Origin: Hymenopellis radicata
Lineage: Eukaryota > Basidiomycota > Agaricomycetes > Agaricales > Physalacriaceae
Assembly: GCA_015501595.1 (NCBI GenBank)
Contig: JADNRX010000006.1
Location: 407,189 to 471,188, forward strand
Direction: 5' to 3'
Length of the DNA: 64,000 nucleotides
Positions 34,547 through 46,060 of this stretch are shown piece by piece. Position numbers and translations under genes: made by a program. Every line of letters starts with the position of its first letter. The first letter of the stretch is position 1. The notes below the pieces were generated by a model that did no database searches, had not been told where the DNA came from, and saw nothing but the letters and a program-made list of their open reading frames with translations.

Positions 34547-35369
34547 TTAACCGATATTGCTGTCTTCGAGTTTTGATTGCAAGAACTCTTTCTGTGCATC
34601 CAAAGCTTCCTTGCGAGAGCAGTCAGGGTGATTTTTCAGATAGTCGTTTAGAAAATCAAGGGCATCCTGGACGATGGAGTTTCGGGGCCTGGAATTGAAC
34701 AGTTACTGGAAGCGTTCGCAGACACTCGTGCATCCGCGCATACACAAATGATACCCTTTTCGTGGCTGGGTAGTACATTAGATGTTGAGATGTTGTTGGC
34801 TATAACAAACCCCAGCGTCGTAAGTGCTGTACGCTAACAAAGATCGCACAGAAGTGTAGCTGCGTCCTCCCAAAAAAAAAACCCGGCGTCGTGGAGTCGT
34901 GCCAAATCGCAATCCTGCAAGGTGAAATAAGAACCAGAAAATCCGACAACAGTGGAGCGTACCGAAGTTCTCTAGAGTCCTCCGTAGTGTCGCGGAGTCT
35001 CCAGTGGCACGAGTATTCACCCGCTCATAGACAGCGATCCAGTTGATGGACGACCGTAGTGGATGCGTAAGCTCGATCTTAGAAATCGGCATCGTTCTCT
35101 AACAAGATGTCTGCGCAAGCCCAGCGCGACTTTTCGCTACCAGTAGAATGGAGCGCGACCTTGATGCCCAGTCGCACCGATTGACCGTGACTTCGGTATA
35201 GCAAAAAGAGATTGGATATGCGCCACCCAGAAACAGTCTGTCTGGTATGGGCCGATACACGAAAGAAAGGTGTGCTCGTGCGAGACAACTTGCGTTGCGG
35301 ATAGCGTATAGAAGTTTCTTGAGAGGAATTGAATACTTTGCGTGGGGCACTTCAAGCTGGTGCGTTCAT
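34547..35369 (-). pseudogene. Hypothetical gene, copy B, probably broken
   Basis: Counterpart of the gene at 32223-32954. The start ATG at 35367-35369 is followed, after a 1-base deletion relative to copy A, by an in-frame stop at the sixth codon. Downstream exons are recognisable (DTRATGDSATLRRTLENF-like, with N for D; IVQDALDFLNDYLKNHPDC). Here the C-terminus is longer and looks ancestral: DAQKEFLQSKLEDSNIG, with the stop at 34547-34549. Copies A and B thus each preserve a part the other has lost. Function unknown. Confidence 0.5.
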
Positions 35370-35636
35370 ACTAGTCTTGACAGTGATAATCGGACTGAAA
35401 GTCTTGTTCATGGCGGTATGGCTGACCAGCTGGACTGGAAGTTTTCTAGTAAAAGGAAAGCCAGGGATAAGCAAAGCTCGAAAGCTCGAAGCTTGGAGGA
35501 GTGTGATAGAAATGAAGAACAAGAATGCAATGGTAACTTCCGCTTCCAAACCGGTGATCGCGCCGAATGCCGGAGGAGCACAGCTTGTCAAGGCACTGCC
35601 TAATTGCTTAACTTGTCACCTTCACTTGCCTCCCCC

Positions 35637-37982
35637 ATGGATTTCAAGGATCCCTCGCCGTCGTCTGGCGCAATGAGCAGAAAGGCGGAACCCGCAGCCT
35701 CTGCTCTCAATACCGAGTCGGTTGGTGGCTCATTTTCTCCGCCGGCGGACACGACTACAGCCAGTGATGCCGAGGTACGAAACCACTTGCATTTTCCTCC
35801 GAATTCAAGTTTAACATGCGGTGCAGCAAGTAAACATATTTATTGCTGCTCAACGGGGAGACGTCGCACTTATCCGAGAGCTCATAGAGAGCGGCAAGGC
35901 TAAAGCTACAGATCGTGACGACCAGAACATCACCCCGTTGCATTGGGCCGCCATCAATGCCCAAGTTGCAGCTTGCCGGTATCTTCTGGAGCAAGGTGCC
36001 GAAGTCGACGCACTAGGTGGCGACCTCGTTGCCACCCCCATGCAATGGGCTTCTCGCAATGGTTACCTCTATGTCATCCAGCTACTTATAGCCCACAATG
36101 CCGACCCGACCATCACCGACTCTCAAGGCTACAATGCGCTTCATCTCGTTACCCACTCCTCCTCGATAATGCCATTACTATACCTCCTACATCAGCCTAT
36201 CAATGTTGACTCGCGCGACCTTCAAGGACATACATCTCTCATGTGGGCGGCATACCAAGGCGATGCTCTATCCGTGGATTTGCTGCTGCGCCACGGGGCA
36301 AGTCCGAATACCACCGATGACGCGGGTCTATCACCTCTACATTGGGCTGTAGTCCGTGCTAATAGAACTATCATTCGTCGTCTGGTGGAGAGGGGCGCAG
36401 ATCTGACTGCCAAGGATGGAGAGGGACGTACTCCTCGTGAGATGGCGACGGAGCTCAAGAGTCTCGGCGCATGGAAACGCGCTCTTGAAGAAGGTGGGAT
36501 GAACGAATATGGGGTAAAAAAGGCAAAACCGTTTAGCGACGTCCGTATCCCCTTCAGCTATATGAACGTGAACTAATCTTGTCTTTAGCGAAACACCAAA
36601 ATCGCAATATTTGTACTGCCGACCATATTCTTCTACATGATCTTCATGACTCTTACGATTCTTCCATGGTACACCGGCATTCTACTCGCGCTCGCCTTAT
36701 TCTTCGGCATGCACCACATCGTTACTCGCGTCTTGCTTAACAACTCAACATACACCGAGAGTGTTCAGCAGACACCCTACTTTGCTGGCATAATATTTGC
36801 ATCAATAGTTTGGGTTTTATATTGCTGGTTTACGCGCCTTGTGCAACAAACTCAGTCGCATGCGGTTGCGCATCTTCTGTTCGCGGTATCTGTCGGGTTA
36901 TGCATTTACAACTTCTTCCGCGCAGTCATGCTAGACCCAGGCACCTGCCCGAAACCTGCCAGCGACAACGAGCTAAAGACCATCATTGAGGATTTAGCCT
37001 CAGAAGGACGGTTAAACGGACAGACGTTCTGCATACAATGTATGGCACGGAAACCTTTACGGTCAAAACACTGTCGTGTCTGTGATCGCTGCATTGCCAG
37101 AAGTGATCAGTAAGCATTCTTCTTCCCTCTCGTTCTAAGCCTGATTCATTGTAAAGCCATTGCCCATGGGTGTGGAATTGTGTGGGCTCCAACAACCACC
37201 GTCAATTTGTGATGTTCGTGGCAACACTGGTAACGGGTATCATCTTCTTCGACTACCTTACCTACCAATGTGAGGCGTGTTGTTTCCTCCCATCGACATT
37301 TGTTAACGATTTTTTAGTTTTCTCATCCCTTACATTGTCTTCCAAACCAGAAGACATCTCCTCGTCGTGTCCTTTACCCTCCGACCTTTGTCAAATGACA
37401 TCGTTTGACACCTTCCTTGTCGCCGTCGCTCTTTGGTCGACCCTTCAGCTATCATGGACCATTGTTCTCCTCGCCTCACAATTCTGGCAAATTGCTCGAC
37501 AGATGACTACTCTTGAAGTGAGCAATCTTGGTCGGTATGGCTTCATGGGTGGACGTGGTGGTGCGAGTATGGCTGGCCAAATGGGGCACTCGCATTCGCG
37601 GAGTGGGACGTCGTCACCAGATTCAGAGGCCCCGGTACATAACCATCGTGCAGGCGGGTTCATTATGAACCTCCTTGGCTTCGACCGCTTTACAAAAGGT
37701 AAGGCTGTCGATGGGCTTGCGCGTTCTAGCAAGGCTAGCAATCCTTTCGATCTCGGAATGTGGGGGAACTGCAAGGACTTCTGGACGGCGGGGAGGGAGC
37801 TTGGGGTGGAGTACGACAAACTTTATGAGGTGCCTATGGAAGGCTTCAGGGAAGCAAAACGGCGACGCGAGAGGGACGAAGAGGACGATGGCCCGAAGAA
37901 GAGCGGTAGAAGAAGTCTACTGGGTCTTGTTATGGGTGGCAGGAGCTCTAGAGGTGGATACGAACCTGTCAGTCAAGTATAG
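35637..37982 (+). CDS. AKR1: Akr1-type ankyrin-repeat palmitoyltransferase (DHHC)
   Basis: Golgi/endosome membrane protein S-acyltransferase. The start MDFKDPSPSSGAMSRKAE at 35637 leads through an intron to at least five ankyrin repeats (ITPLHWAAINAQVAACRYLL, TPMQWASRNGYLYVIQLLI, TSLMWAAYQGDALSVDLLL). Two helices follow (VLPTIFFYMIFMTLTILP onward), two more near residues 390-440, and a cysteine-rich domain (CIQCMARKPLRSKHCRVCDR). The catalytic DHHC is split by the intron at 37109: GAT CA joins C CAT TGC to give DHHCPWVWNCVG, so it is intact. Two more helices and a long basic/Gly-rich cytosolic tail follow, with a TTxE-like TTLEVSN motif. About 720 residues, normal for Akr1. Confidence 0.95.
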
Positions 37983-38121
37983 CTTTGTTCACAGGACGAA
38001 CATATCGGATGATCTTCATGCTTTGTACGATGGCTAGTCAAAATGTAATGTCGCTATTTCAGATTGTCGTTACCTAACTTATATTATAATTCGAGTTGTT
38101 AGAGGAGTGGGGATGATGGAA

Positions 38122-38448
38122 TCAGCAATGGCCGTGGCATACAGACAGTGAGGAGGAGATTTGGCGCTCTTTCGATATCTTTGCAGTCCGCAAGGAAAGC
38201 AACGTCTTTGTGTCCACGCGAACATTCTCGGGAATGCAGCCGTAGATGTAATACACGAATATCTCGCTGAGGATCTCGGGAGGGATAGTGCGCATGGGAC
38301 TGGGGGTCGCGAGGATCGCAGCGCAGGAGGTACTCCTCCTCGATCGCTGTTTTCTGGGCAAGAGCAAGGCGGCCGCCTGTTGCTCATTGTACAGAGCGAG
38401 ACACGTCTGAACCTCTTCAAGCAGACGCTGCTCATCGTGTAAGGACAA
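38122..38448 (-). pseudogene. Truncated F-box-like gene
   Basis: Open frame of 108 codons. An N-terminal helical stretch (LLEEVQTCLALYNEQQAAAL) precedes an F-box start, MRTIPPEILSEIFVYYIYG. The usual second half (a VCxxWRxVAxxxPxLW stretch) does not follow, and the frame ends within 35 residues. Agaricomycete F-box proteins commonly start this way and continue for several hundred residues, so this looks like a 5' fragment left by deletion. It may be expressed but probably lacks function. It sits just downstream of AKR1 on the opposite strand. Confidence 0.5.
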
Positions 38449-38532
38449 CTTGCCGTCTTTAACAGTTTGTCTAGACCATGCTCGCCAAATATATCATTGT
38501 GCAGCTTAACTAAAACAAGAGACTTAATGTAT

Positions 38533-38611
38533 ACGTCCGTAGCTCAGCTCGTAGAGCATCAAATATTCAACTGATCAATTTGAGATGCCTGTTCAAGTCA
38601 GGCCGGATGTA
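38533..38611 (+). tRNA. tRNA-like sequence, anticodon unresolved
   Basis: A 7-bp acceptor stem (38533-38539 ACGTCCG with 38604-38610 CGGATGT, one G-U), a D stem GCTC/GAGC (38542-38545, 38554-38557) and a T arm GCCTG-TTCAAGT-CAGGC (38587-38603) are all in place. A and B box sequences are close to consensus, but the D loop lacks the usual GG. The anticodon stem TCAAA/TTTGA encloses 15 bases, suggesting a short intron, yet position 33 is A rather than T in that fold. The variable region is only three bases. It is either a tRNA pseudogene, a tRNA-derived SINE head, or an odd intron-containing tRNA. Confidence 0.4.
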
Positions 38612-38675
38612 TAAACCGCTTTGAGATTTCGCGAATACTTTTTGGCTCTTCCTTATAGACGTACGACGTTACATA

Positions 38676-39504
38676 GGGTGGCGCAGTAAACCTCCGGGGT
38701 GTTAGTAACGGTATTGATACCGACTCCCCGGGAGGCCTTAGTTTTGAAACCGTTATTAACGGTTTTGATACCGGCAGGTGCTTTGGACCACGTGATGTGG
38801 CGCAGCGGCGCGCCGCCCTGATCCCACCTTTGTCCCGCCACTCTGTGCTTGCCTCAGCACTGTCGGTGCGGCGGAGAACAAACGAGCACGATCTCAAGGA
38901 AAGGAGTCGCACCCTGTCCCTGTCCCTGCCCGCCGTTTGGAGCGCCTCGCCGCCTCCCGACTGCCATGGTGAGGTGGCCGAGCGGTCTAAGGCGCCAGAC
39001 TAAGGAGGATCACATTGAGCTTCAATGAGCACATCTGGTCCGAAAGGGCATGGGTTCGAATCCCATCCTCATCAATTTAGCCTTATTCAATGTTATTAAC
39101 TTTTTCATTCCCGCATCTGGGGTGGCGCAGTAAAATTCAACAAAGCCCAAACTCAAAGGCCGAGGCAGGGCCTTAGGGTTTGCAGTAAACCTCCGGGAGG
39201 TGTTAGTAACGGTATTGATACTGAACTCCCCGGGAGGCCTTAGTTTTGAAACCGTTACTAACGGTTTCGATACCGGCACGTGTTTTTACCACGTGATGTG
39301 GCGCATCGCTTTGCCGCCCTCCGCCCGCCCTTATCCCGCCACTTTCAGCTTGCCTGAGGGCCAGCGCGCCATCACGTGAATTTGTCACGTGTCAGTATTG
39401 AAACTGTACTGATACCTCGGCCGAGGTTTCGATACCGAATCAATACTGTTCATAACCGCAGTAAACCCGAGGTGTATCAAAACCTTGGGTTTACTGCACC
39501 ACCC
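38676..39504. mobile_element. TA-flanked inverted-repeat element (MITE-like) enclosing a tRNA gene
   Basis: The left end GGGTGGCGCAGTAAACC (38676) and the right end, inverted, GGGTGGTGCAGTAAACCC (39504) are imperfect terminal inverted repeats. A TA dinucleotide lies immediately outside each end (38674-38675, 39505-39506), as left by Tc1/mariner-type insertion. A second left-type end occurs at 39121. About 170 bp are repeated directly inside (38691-38860 and 39186-39355) and are rich in small palindromes such as GGTATTGATACC, CACGTG and CCTCGGCCGAGG. There is no transposase frame, so it would be non-autonomous. The tRNA-Leu lies between the two internal copies. Confidence 0.7.
38968..39074 (+). 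tRNA. tRNA-Leu(AAG) with a 27-nt intron
   Basis: Complete class II tRNA. Acceptor stem GGTGAGG (38968-38974) pairs with CCTCATC (39067-39073), with discriminator A at 39074. The A box reads TGGCCGAGCGG. Anticodon stem CCAGA (38995-38999) pairs with TCTGG (39034-39038). The loop begins C, T, then anticodon AAG (39002-39004), with the intron at 39006-39032 in the canonical position after base 37. A long variable arm (TCCGAAAGGGC region) and the T arm ATGGG-TTCGAAT-CCCAT follow, typical of leucine tRNAs. It reads the codon CUU and, through inosine, others of the CUN box. It is embedded in an inverted-repeat element. Confidence 0.95.
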
Positions 39505-39681
39505 TAACGACGTACGCGTACTACTCTAGAGTCTTCGACTCCTCAGTCGACGTCTCGACGACTCGACGCACTCTTGTCGCTAGCGTTTGAGAACAGACTT
39601 CAACTGCACTTGACTTACACTAAAAATACTATCGCTACAGCACGTCCATACCGCGGAACCTAACAAATCTTCTGTCAACCA

Positions 39682-41894
39682 CTACACCGTTTCCATTCTT
39701 TTCATTTGGCGTTCCCAGCCGAGGGACGAGATGGACATGATGTCGATGACTTTGAACGGCCATGTTAGCCAATTGCCACCTGTCCTAGCGGGCCCGCTTG
39801 TTAGACCCATGTCTTCGAGCAAATCATCTGCGTATTGCGGCCAGCTGCGCGATGAGGTACATCAATCACAACGCAGAGATAAATCAACTGGCCGTATTGG
39901 ACATACCTCCAGAAAGCAATATCCGCACAGTGGCTTTCGTTGGTCCAATGCAACATGTCCGGGTACCTCCTCCGCAGCCAAGCAGTCGCGCGCTCAGTCA
40001 CCTCGATAGCCACTTTTGGCGATCGCGGGATCTCGAGGAAGCTGTCGCCGAGAAAGTACGACGATATCCAATGAGCCGTGGTCTCAAATACGAAACCATT
40101 ATTGGTGGAGAACTGCATGCAATGAGTAAGCTTGGCGCCACACCCTTCGCGTAGACGCCCAACGCACCACGGCACCGTTGATAGCCAAATCGCGCTCCAG
40201 AATATTTTTAGCGGGCACGATGCCCCGATAGATGCACGACGACCACTGCCTGCTACCCGGGTGCGTAGTCGGCGGATTCTTCAGCGAGGTGTATTGCCAT
40301 TCCCTCGAGTGGGCGACTTCTGTGACGTATTGCGGCGGATATTTCCCGAGGCCGACTTCGTTCATCGTTTCCTCTAATGGAGGTTAACGATTCATGTTGA
40401 AGATGCGAGCAGACACACACCATCGAAAATTTTAGTCCAAGAGGACTTGTATCCAGTGGCCAAGACGATGGCGTCCGCACGCACGATGCTTCCATCGCTT
40501 AGCACGATTGAATGTCCGTCCTCACCGAACGCAACAGCACGGGCAGGAGCGATGATACCAATTTTGCCCTCATTTGCAAGTGCGTGAAATCCGTTGTTTC
40601 GGCGCTGAACCTCGTCGTTGACACGCAGACTCCAGAAGATGTCCTGGGCACGTCGTAACGGTGACTCGAGAGGAATATGAAATGCTTTATACTTCAAAGC
40701 GCAATGCGCATCAGAATCAGCAAGGCATATGTGGGGATTGACGCACAGAGTGTTCTTGAATGTGACTGAAGGTGGAACGGACGAGTTTCCCGCCGAGCCA
40801 GGTTTTATGGAGGAAACGTCTGAGAGGACAGTTGTATAAGCATAATACCACTCGGTCAACGCTCGTAGAGCCACCCACTCGTATCCTGTTTTGATGTCGA
40901 TATGAGGGCTCAATATTCCTATTAACCTGCCAGAATATCAGACGTAATCAAGGGAGTCTCGTAACATTTCTCTACATACCTACTTTTCCTGATCCAGTCA
41001 GGTATGTGCGCAGAAGACGCAACAAACGCATCCGTCTTTTCAAAAATCATAGAGACGTTGCGCTGGCGTCCTTCATGCGCCAAATACGCCGCGATATCTT
41101 GTGCCGACTTTCCGCCTCCAATAACCACCACGGAGCCCGGATTGTCATCTGTGACGGGCCGGACAGCACTGAGGACATCGTCCAGACGCATGCGGAAGTC
41201 GGAAGAATGCACGACTGGGCCCCGGAACCCGCGCGCTTGGCTGCCTCCTCGCCGAATTGGGGCGGAATGCGCGCCGCGTGGCATCCCTAATAAGCAGTGT
41301 GATAATAAGTAAGTTCTGGCGCCACAAAGTACGCGACGCACCCCCGTACACAAAACAACGCGATCAAAACCCAGATCCCTCACCCCGTCTTTGTCCTTGA
41401 TCGTGACGATCCAGTTTGGCGGCTGTATGATGTAGGGCGGCTTCGCGCGCCTAACCTTGACGACTTGTGTATTATAGCAAATGCGGTCCTTCAGTAGCGT
41501 GTCGGCGAATTTCTCCATATAAAACAACATATCTTCCGCGCTCAGACGCGTGTCGTTTGGCTTCCTGTCCGGGTGGCGCGGCATCTGCATCGACGAGAAC
41601 CGGTAATCGCCGTATACACTGTAGTATCGAGTGAGTTAGCACATCGCGTCACGATGTGGGGGGAGGGGAGGGGGAAACGTACTTATTAATAAATACACCA
41701 GAATATACTTTATTATACTCCCATACGCCTCCAGGACAGCTATCCTGCGTGAGGATGTGCACCTTGGTGAATCCGTCTTGGATAAGCGTGTACGCCGTGA
41801 TGAGGCCTGCAGCGCCGGAACCTATTATACAGATAGACTTGTGGATGTTGGGGTTCATCGCGTTGAGAGAGGCATCCCTGCAGTGGTCGTACAT
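39682..41894 (-). CDS. Flavin-containing monooxygenase (FMO-like)
   Basis: NADPH- and FAD-dependent monooxygenase. The N-terminus at 41894 (MYDHC) or 41858 (MNPNIHK) runs into SICIIGSGAAGLITAYTLI (FAD Rossmann GxGxxG), with PGGVWEYN just after. A second exon has MQMPRHPDRKPNDTRLSAED and IVTIKDKDGVRDLGFDRVVL then CTG. An FMO-like FRGPVVHSSDFR and a second dinucleotide fold VVVIGGGKSAQDIAAYLAH follow. A C-terminal ATGYKSS motif (SIVRADAIVLATGYKSSW) and a last exon reading WLTWPFKVIDIMSISSLG end at 39682-39684. About 620 residues and seven or more exons. The 3' exon phase near 39860 is unclear. Substrate unknown; xenobiotic or secondary-metabolite oxidation would fit the family. Confidence 0.85.
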
Positions 41895-42733
41895 ACTTAG
41901 TATCGCTGGAGGGTATATAACGTGGGCTGCAAGGGGAAGAAGAGGAAAGAAAAGGTGCGTTTGCCCGCGCGCAAGTCGAGGCACCTTTAATCAAACAACG
42001 AGCGATAAATCCAATGGTGAAACGATGTTTTCTATGAGGACTCGGATGCCGAAAGTTTCCGCACCCCGACAATCATATCGTTCTCGACCCAGTCTGGACT
42101 GTGTACCCGTCAGGACGCCATAGTCACTCAATAGAAAAGGCGGGTTGCTAACCAGCTATTGAATTGAACATGCCCGATAAATCAATAAACATCGGTCAGT
42201 CCGAGTGGCGGCGATTGTGAGAAACTGGTAGCTGCTGGTGTTAGTGGAGGGCGGCCGTAACGTAACCAGTGCCTGAAAAGAAGCGTGGCGTAAAGTGCTT
42301 CAAACTCCGGTGCCTTGGGGTCAGTTGGGGAAGCCTGGAACCTTCTGGGTGTCCCAGTCCGACTCTGCAAGTCGCGCGTGTGACGGCAAGCAAGCCCGAC
42401 AAGTGTATTCGCGGAACGGACTGGTGAGAAAAAGTCGGCCTTTTCCTTCTCCAGGATGACTCCCCTCGCATTTCCGAATCAGCAGCGATAGCATTTAATA
42501 GCGATATATACAAATAGCGACGATATCATGAATGGCGTGTGATACAATAGATGAATGAGCAGGTCGAAAAAACAACCAGTCTTGATGTACGACGGAAAAA
42601 GGTGGAATGGGGGAGTAGTGCAACGATGAGAAAGGTGCATGCGACGATACAAAATACAGAAATGCCATACAACATAACACATACAGACAGATAGAGACGG
42701 ATTCAGGAGAACGCACGAACTCGTGTAAGGTGA
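41895..42733. other. Intergenic region
   Basis: Upstream region of the FMO gene and 3' flank of MPS1, about 840 bp. Only short frames occur; 42530-42720 is pyrimidine/A-rich and looks like untranslated sequence. No gene or repeat recognised. Confidence 0.45.
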
Positions 42734-45700
42734 CTAAGAGGATGTGGAGGCTGAACCATTTGACTCTGTCTCCTGAGCCTGTCCTTTTGAGGCATCCTCA
42801 AACGTGAGTTTCCTGAGCTCGGCTACCAATCGCTGATACAACGTCAATGACCGAAAAACGAAGGATATGAACCGCTTACCTCTGCGTCGTACTCCAGCCA
42901 ATCCTGACTGACGCCTTCTGGTTTCTGTTGCCCAAGTTTAATGCCATATTCTATCAATTGCTTCATATAATGCGGGTTAATGATTGTTTCATCCAGCGCA
43001 AGTTGCGGCCGAGATGGAGATGGAGAAGTAGCTAGAGTTACAATCAGTAACAAGAAATGGTCAAGAAAAGCAAGGTACTTACGCTCCGTCATCGCAAGCC
43101 AAGCATCATCAAAAAGCGTAGCGAGTCCTATTCGTTCCTTTGGGTTTCGCGCCAGACAACCGGCCATGGAGTGGATGACGCCCGGTCGTACTCTCTTCTT
43201 CAGATGATCCATATTTGGTGCAGACTGGCTGGGCGATCCTTGCTTCGGTGGCGATGGAATAGAGTACTCCGGGAATTCGATGACGTGGTTAACGTCCGGA
43301 ATAGCCTTCATTTTGTGCAAGACGGAAAGATGTTGGAAGGGAGGGTAGCCGTACACCATTTGGTACAGGATGCATCCAAGAGACCAGATATCGCTTGACC
43401 GACCGACTTTGAGGCGTCTCACACCATCTGGAAGTTCGATGGCCTCTGGTGACATATAATTCACAGTTCCGATCTGAAGAGTCGTCAGCAGAAGTAAAGT
43501 TCAATATCAGCTTGAGACGCACCTGATGATCTCGCTGGATGTTGGTCGTGTCGTTCGCGATAGCATTGGCAATGCCGAAGTCAATCAGCTTCAACTGCCC
43601 CTTGACAATGACAAAGTTTGCTGGCTTGAGATCGGAGTGTACAATCTTTTCTTCGTGGATGACATGAACCGCTTGCAGCATCTATGCAACTTGGGTGAAT
43701 CCATGGCACCACCGAGGAAGGAAGATACTTACCTGCTTCCAGTAATACGCAACCCAGACCATATCCAACGCTTCACCTTGCCTCTCAGCTAGAAGGCGGG
43801 CGAGGTCGATCTCGCCACACTCCATTACCAGCAACAGATGGCCTTTTGTTCCACCCGGACCAGCTTTCAACTCACTGTCCAACAACCGAATGATCCTTGA
43901 GTTGCCTTCCAGTCGCTTCAAGAGTGAAATCTCGTTCATGTAACCAGACATTGTGTCAGCATCTGTCTTTTCCAGCGATACGCGTTTAATCGCATAGATC
44001 TCGTGTGTCGATCCATTCATCACTCGGAAAACGCGCGACGAACCGCCCTTGCCGATCATGTCAAGCCGAATATATGCCTTCTTGTTAACCTTCACAAAAG
44101 ATGACTTTAGAAACACGACTAGGTGAGATGAAAGAAAAGCAGCGCACCAAAAGTGTTCGGTCCTTAACACCAGAAGATTGACTTTGAACCGCCTGCATTT
44201 GTTGTGGTCGGGAAGGGGGTGGTTCCGAAGGTGAAGCGCTTTGGCTCTTAGGTCTTCTTTCCCTCTCTCGTTCACGATCGCCTTCCTCGCGGTCGCCAGG
44301 CGCCCAGGTTTTCCCATTCGGAGCAGAAGGTGCTCCATGTTGCAGCACATCGCTCGTAGTTGGAGGCTCGGGGGCAGTGGGACTGCGACGGTGCTTCACA
44401 TTGTTGGCTGATATGGATGACGATGATGCTTTGGAGGGGGGAGGAATATCTACTGCCGTCGGCGATCCGTTCGAATACGACACATACTGTGCATTCTTCA
44501 ATGTGTCTGAGTCGCGACGCTTGTGTCCTTGATACGACGCGCGGTTCATTACATGTGTAGGGATATGCGTCGGAGAAGGGGATTGACGCGCTTGAGATGC
44601 GTAATGATGCTCTCGTTCAGGTTGGGAACCTGAGGTTTCATGACTTGAGGTAAAAAGTCTTGGGGAAAATCACGACACGTACGTTCTGGTTCCTGATATC
44701 CTGTAAAGACGTTCCAAGTTAGCCCTGTGACGGCAGACCACATAATAACACGTACTCTTATGATCCTTCCATCCTTCCTGTCTGTCGTCGATTTGAGCAC
44801 GTCGGGAAGAAGTACCCGACGCCTCTCTGTTGATGCCGAGGCTAGTTCCTGGGCGTGAGGTAGGTCGCGCTTGTCCTTGAAGTCGACCTTGACCGGCCTG
44901 ATAGTGTTCATCGGCACCTATAATTAACGTTAGCATAGAAGACTGAGAAGTGTAATAAAGGCGGACCCAAAGCATCACTTAAACTGGCCGATCTTCGAGG
45001 ACGCGTAGCCCCGGATTGACTGGAAGACAAAACATTATATTCTGCGATGGGAGGTTCATCCTCTCCTACATGGAGGGTCAGAGTGGTCAAGCGGCAAGTA
45101 ATAGAAACGCATACCTGGGTCAGTGTCTTCGCCTGGGTTGGCGTCAAAATGAACGCCGTGATTGCGGTCGTCCTCAAGAGAATCGGCCTCTGATATTTTA
45201 TCAAAGGCATGTTTGACGCCGGATCCTTTCAAGAGGCGATTGCTGCGGCCATTGAGAGCTGCGGATGAGGGGAGCTGGCGCAGGCGAGCGGGGACGGCAG
45301 CAGAGCCAGTTTGTTGGTGTGAAAGGCGGAGAGGCGGTACTATTCGGGACGGCGCGATGCTGCTCGCTGACGACCTAACTGCAGACCCAGTTCCATAAAT
45401 CTCTTCAACGCTCGGGACGTGATTCTGACCGCGAGCCATGTTTTCCTTTTCATCAGGGTAAGTGAGCTGTTGTTCCCTTTCAGAGGACATGAGGCGTGCC
45501 CGCTGGTCGTCAGTGGTGCGTTTTTGGCGCTGGTCGAGGAGATCTTCTGTGGTGCGGCGGGGATATAAGCGCTTGGGTGGCCCTGAAATAGAAATGGCGG
45601 ATAATTGGTGTGAGGAGGCAGCCGTGTTGGAGATGGCAATCGTGGGACCAGAGGCGGCACGTTGGAATGACCTTTGTGGGGCACTGTCCCGCTCCAAGTC

Positions 45701-46060
45701 CCGGTCGGCATTTGGTGCAGAGAGTGCCGAGTATGCGCTCTCTGAACGGGTGAGAGAGAGGCGACGGACGGGAGAGTTGAGAGAGATAAGGTCGGATTCT
45801 GTCGTGGCTCCCAAAATGATTTTGGTTGGTGGGTAGGAGTCTCTGCCGGAGAGCGGCGAGTCGTAGGGTGTGGGTGGCGACGAGCTTGTGGTAATTCTAC
45901 CAGGTTTTCCCTTTGAAATGCGGATAAAGTTGCCCTCTGCGTCCTCGTTATATTCGAACGAGACGTCTTCGTAGATGGATGAGTCGTCGTTTGAGCCGTT
46001 GGACGCGGTGCCAGGCGAATCAGCCTCGCGAATATTTTGAGGTGCGGGCGAAGAGGCCAT
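42734..46060 (-). CDS. MPS1: Dual-specificity kinase Mps1 (TTK family)
   Basis: Spindle-assembly-checkpoint kinase that marks unattached kinetochores and, in fungi, also serves spindle-pole-body duplication. The start [20 protein letters not shown] at 46060 opens a long Ser/Pro-rich disordered N-terminal half spread over several exons. The C-terminal kinase domain has the P-loop [13 protein letters not shown], the catalytic lysine in [11 protein letters not shown], a catalytic loop [16 protein letters not shown] (HSD in place of HRD, as in TTK/Mps1) and [10 protein letters not shown]. It continues [15 protein letters not shown] and [17 protein letters not shown] short tail ends [10 protein letters not shown] at 42734-42736. 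About 850-900 residues and around ten exons. Identification rests on the Mps1-specific catalytic loop and activation segment. Confidence 0.93.

Larger units (their letters stand above)
33457..35501 (+). repeat. Segmental duplication, copy B (GST block, decayed)
   Basis: Second copy of the GST block in the same orientation as copy A (30761-33095). Both genes in it are damaged. It contains a private insertion around 34796-34960 that includes a 10-base A run, and a tandem duplication in the promoter region. Confidence 0.85.

Noticed and set aside
37045..37195. Loss of the DHHC motif in Akr1
   Set aside because: The unspliced frame reads SDQ then a stop, but the intron at 37109 splits the codon and the spliced product restores DHHCPW.
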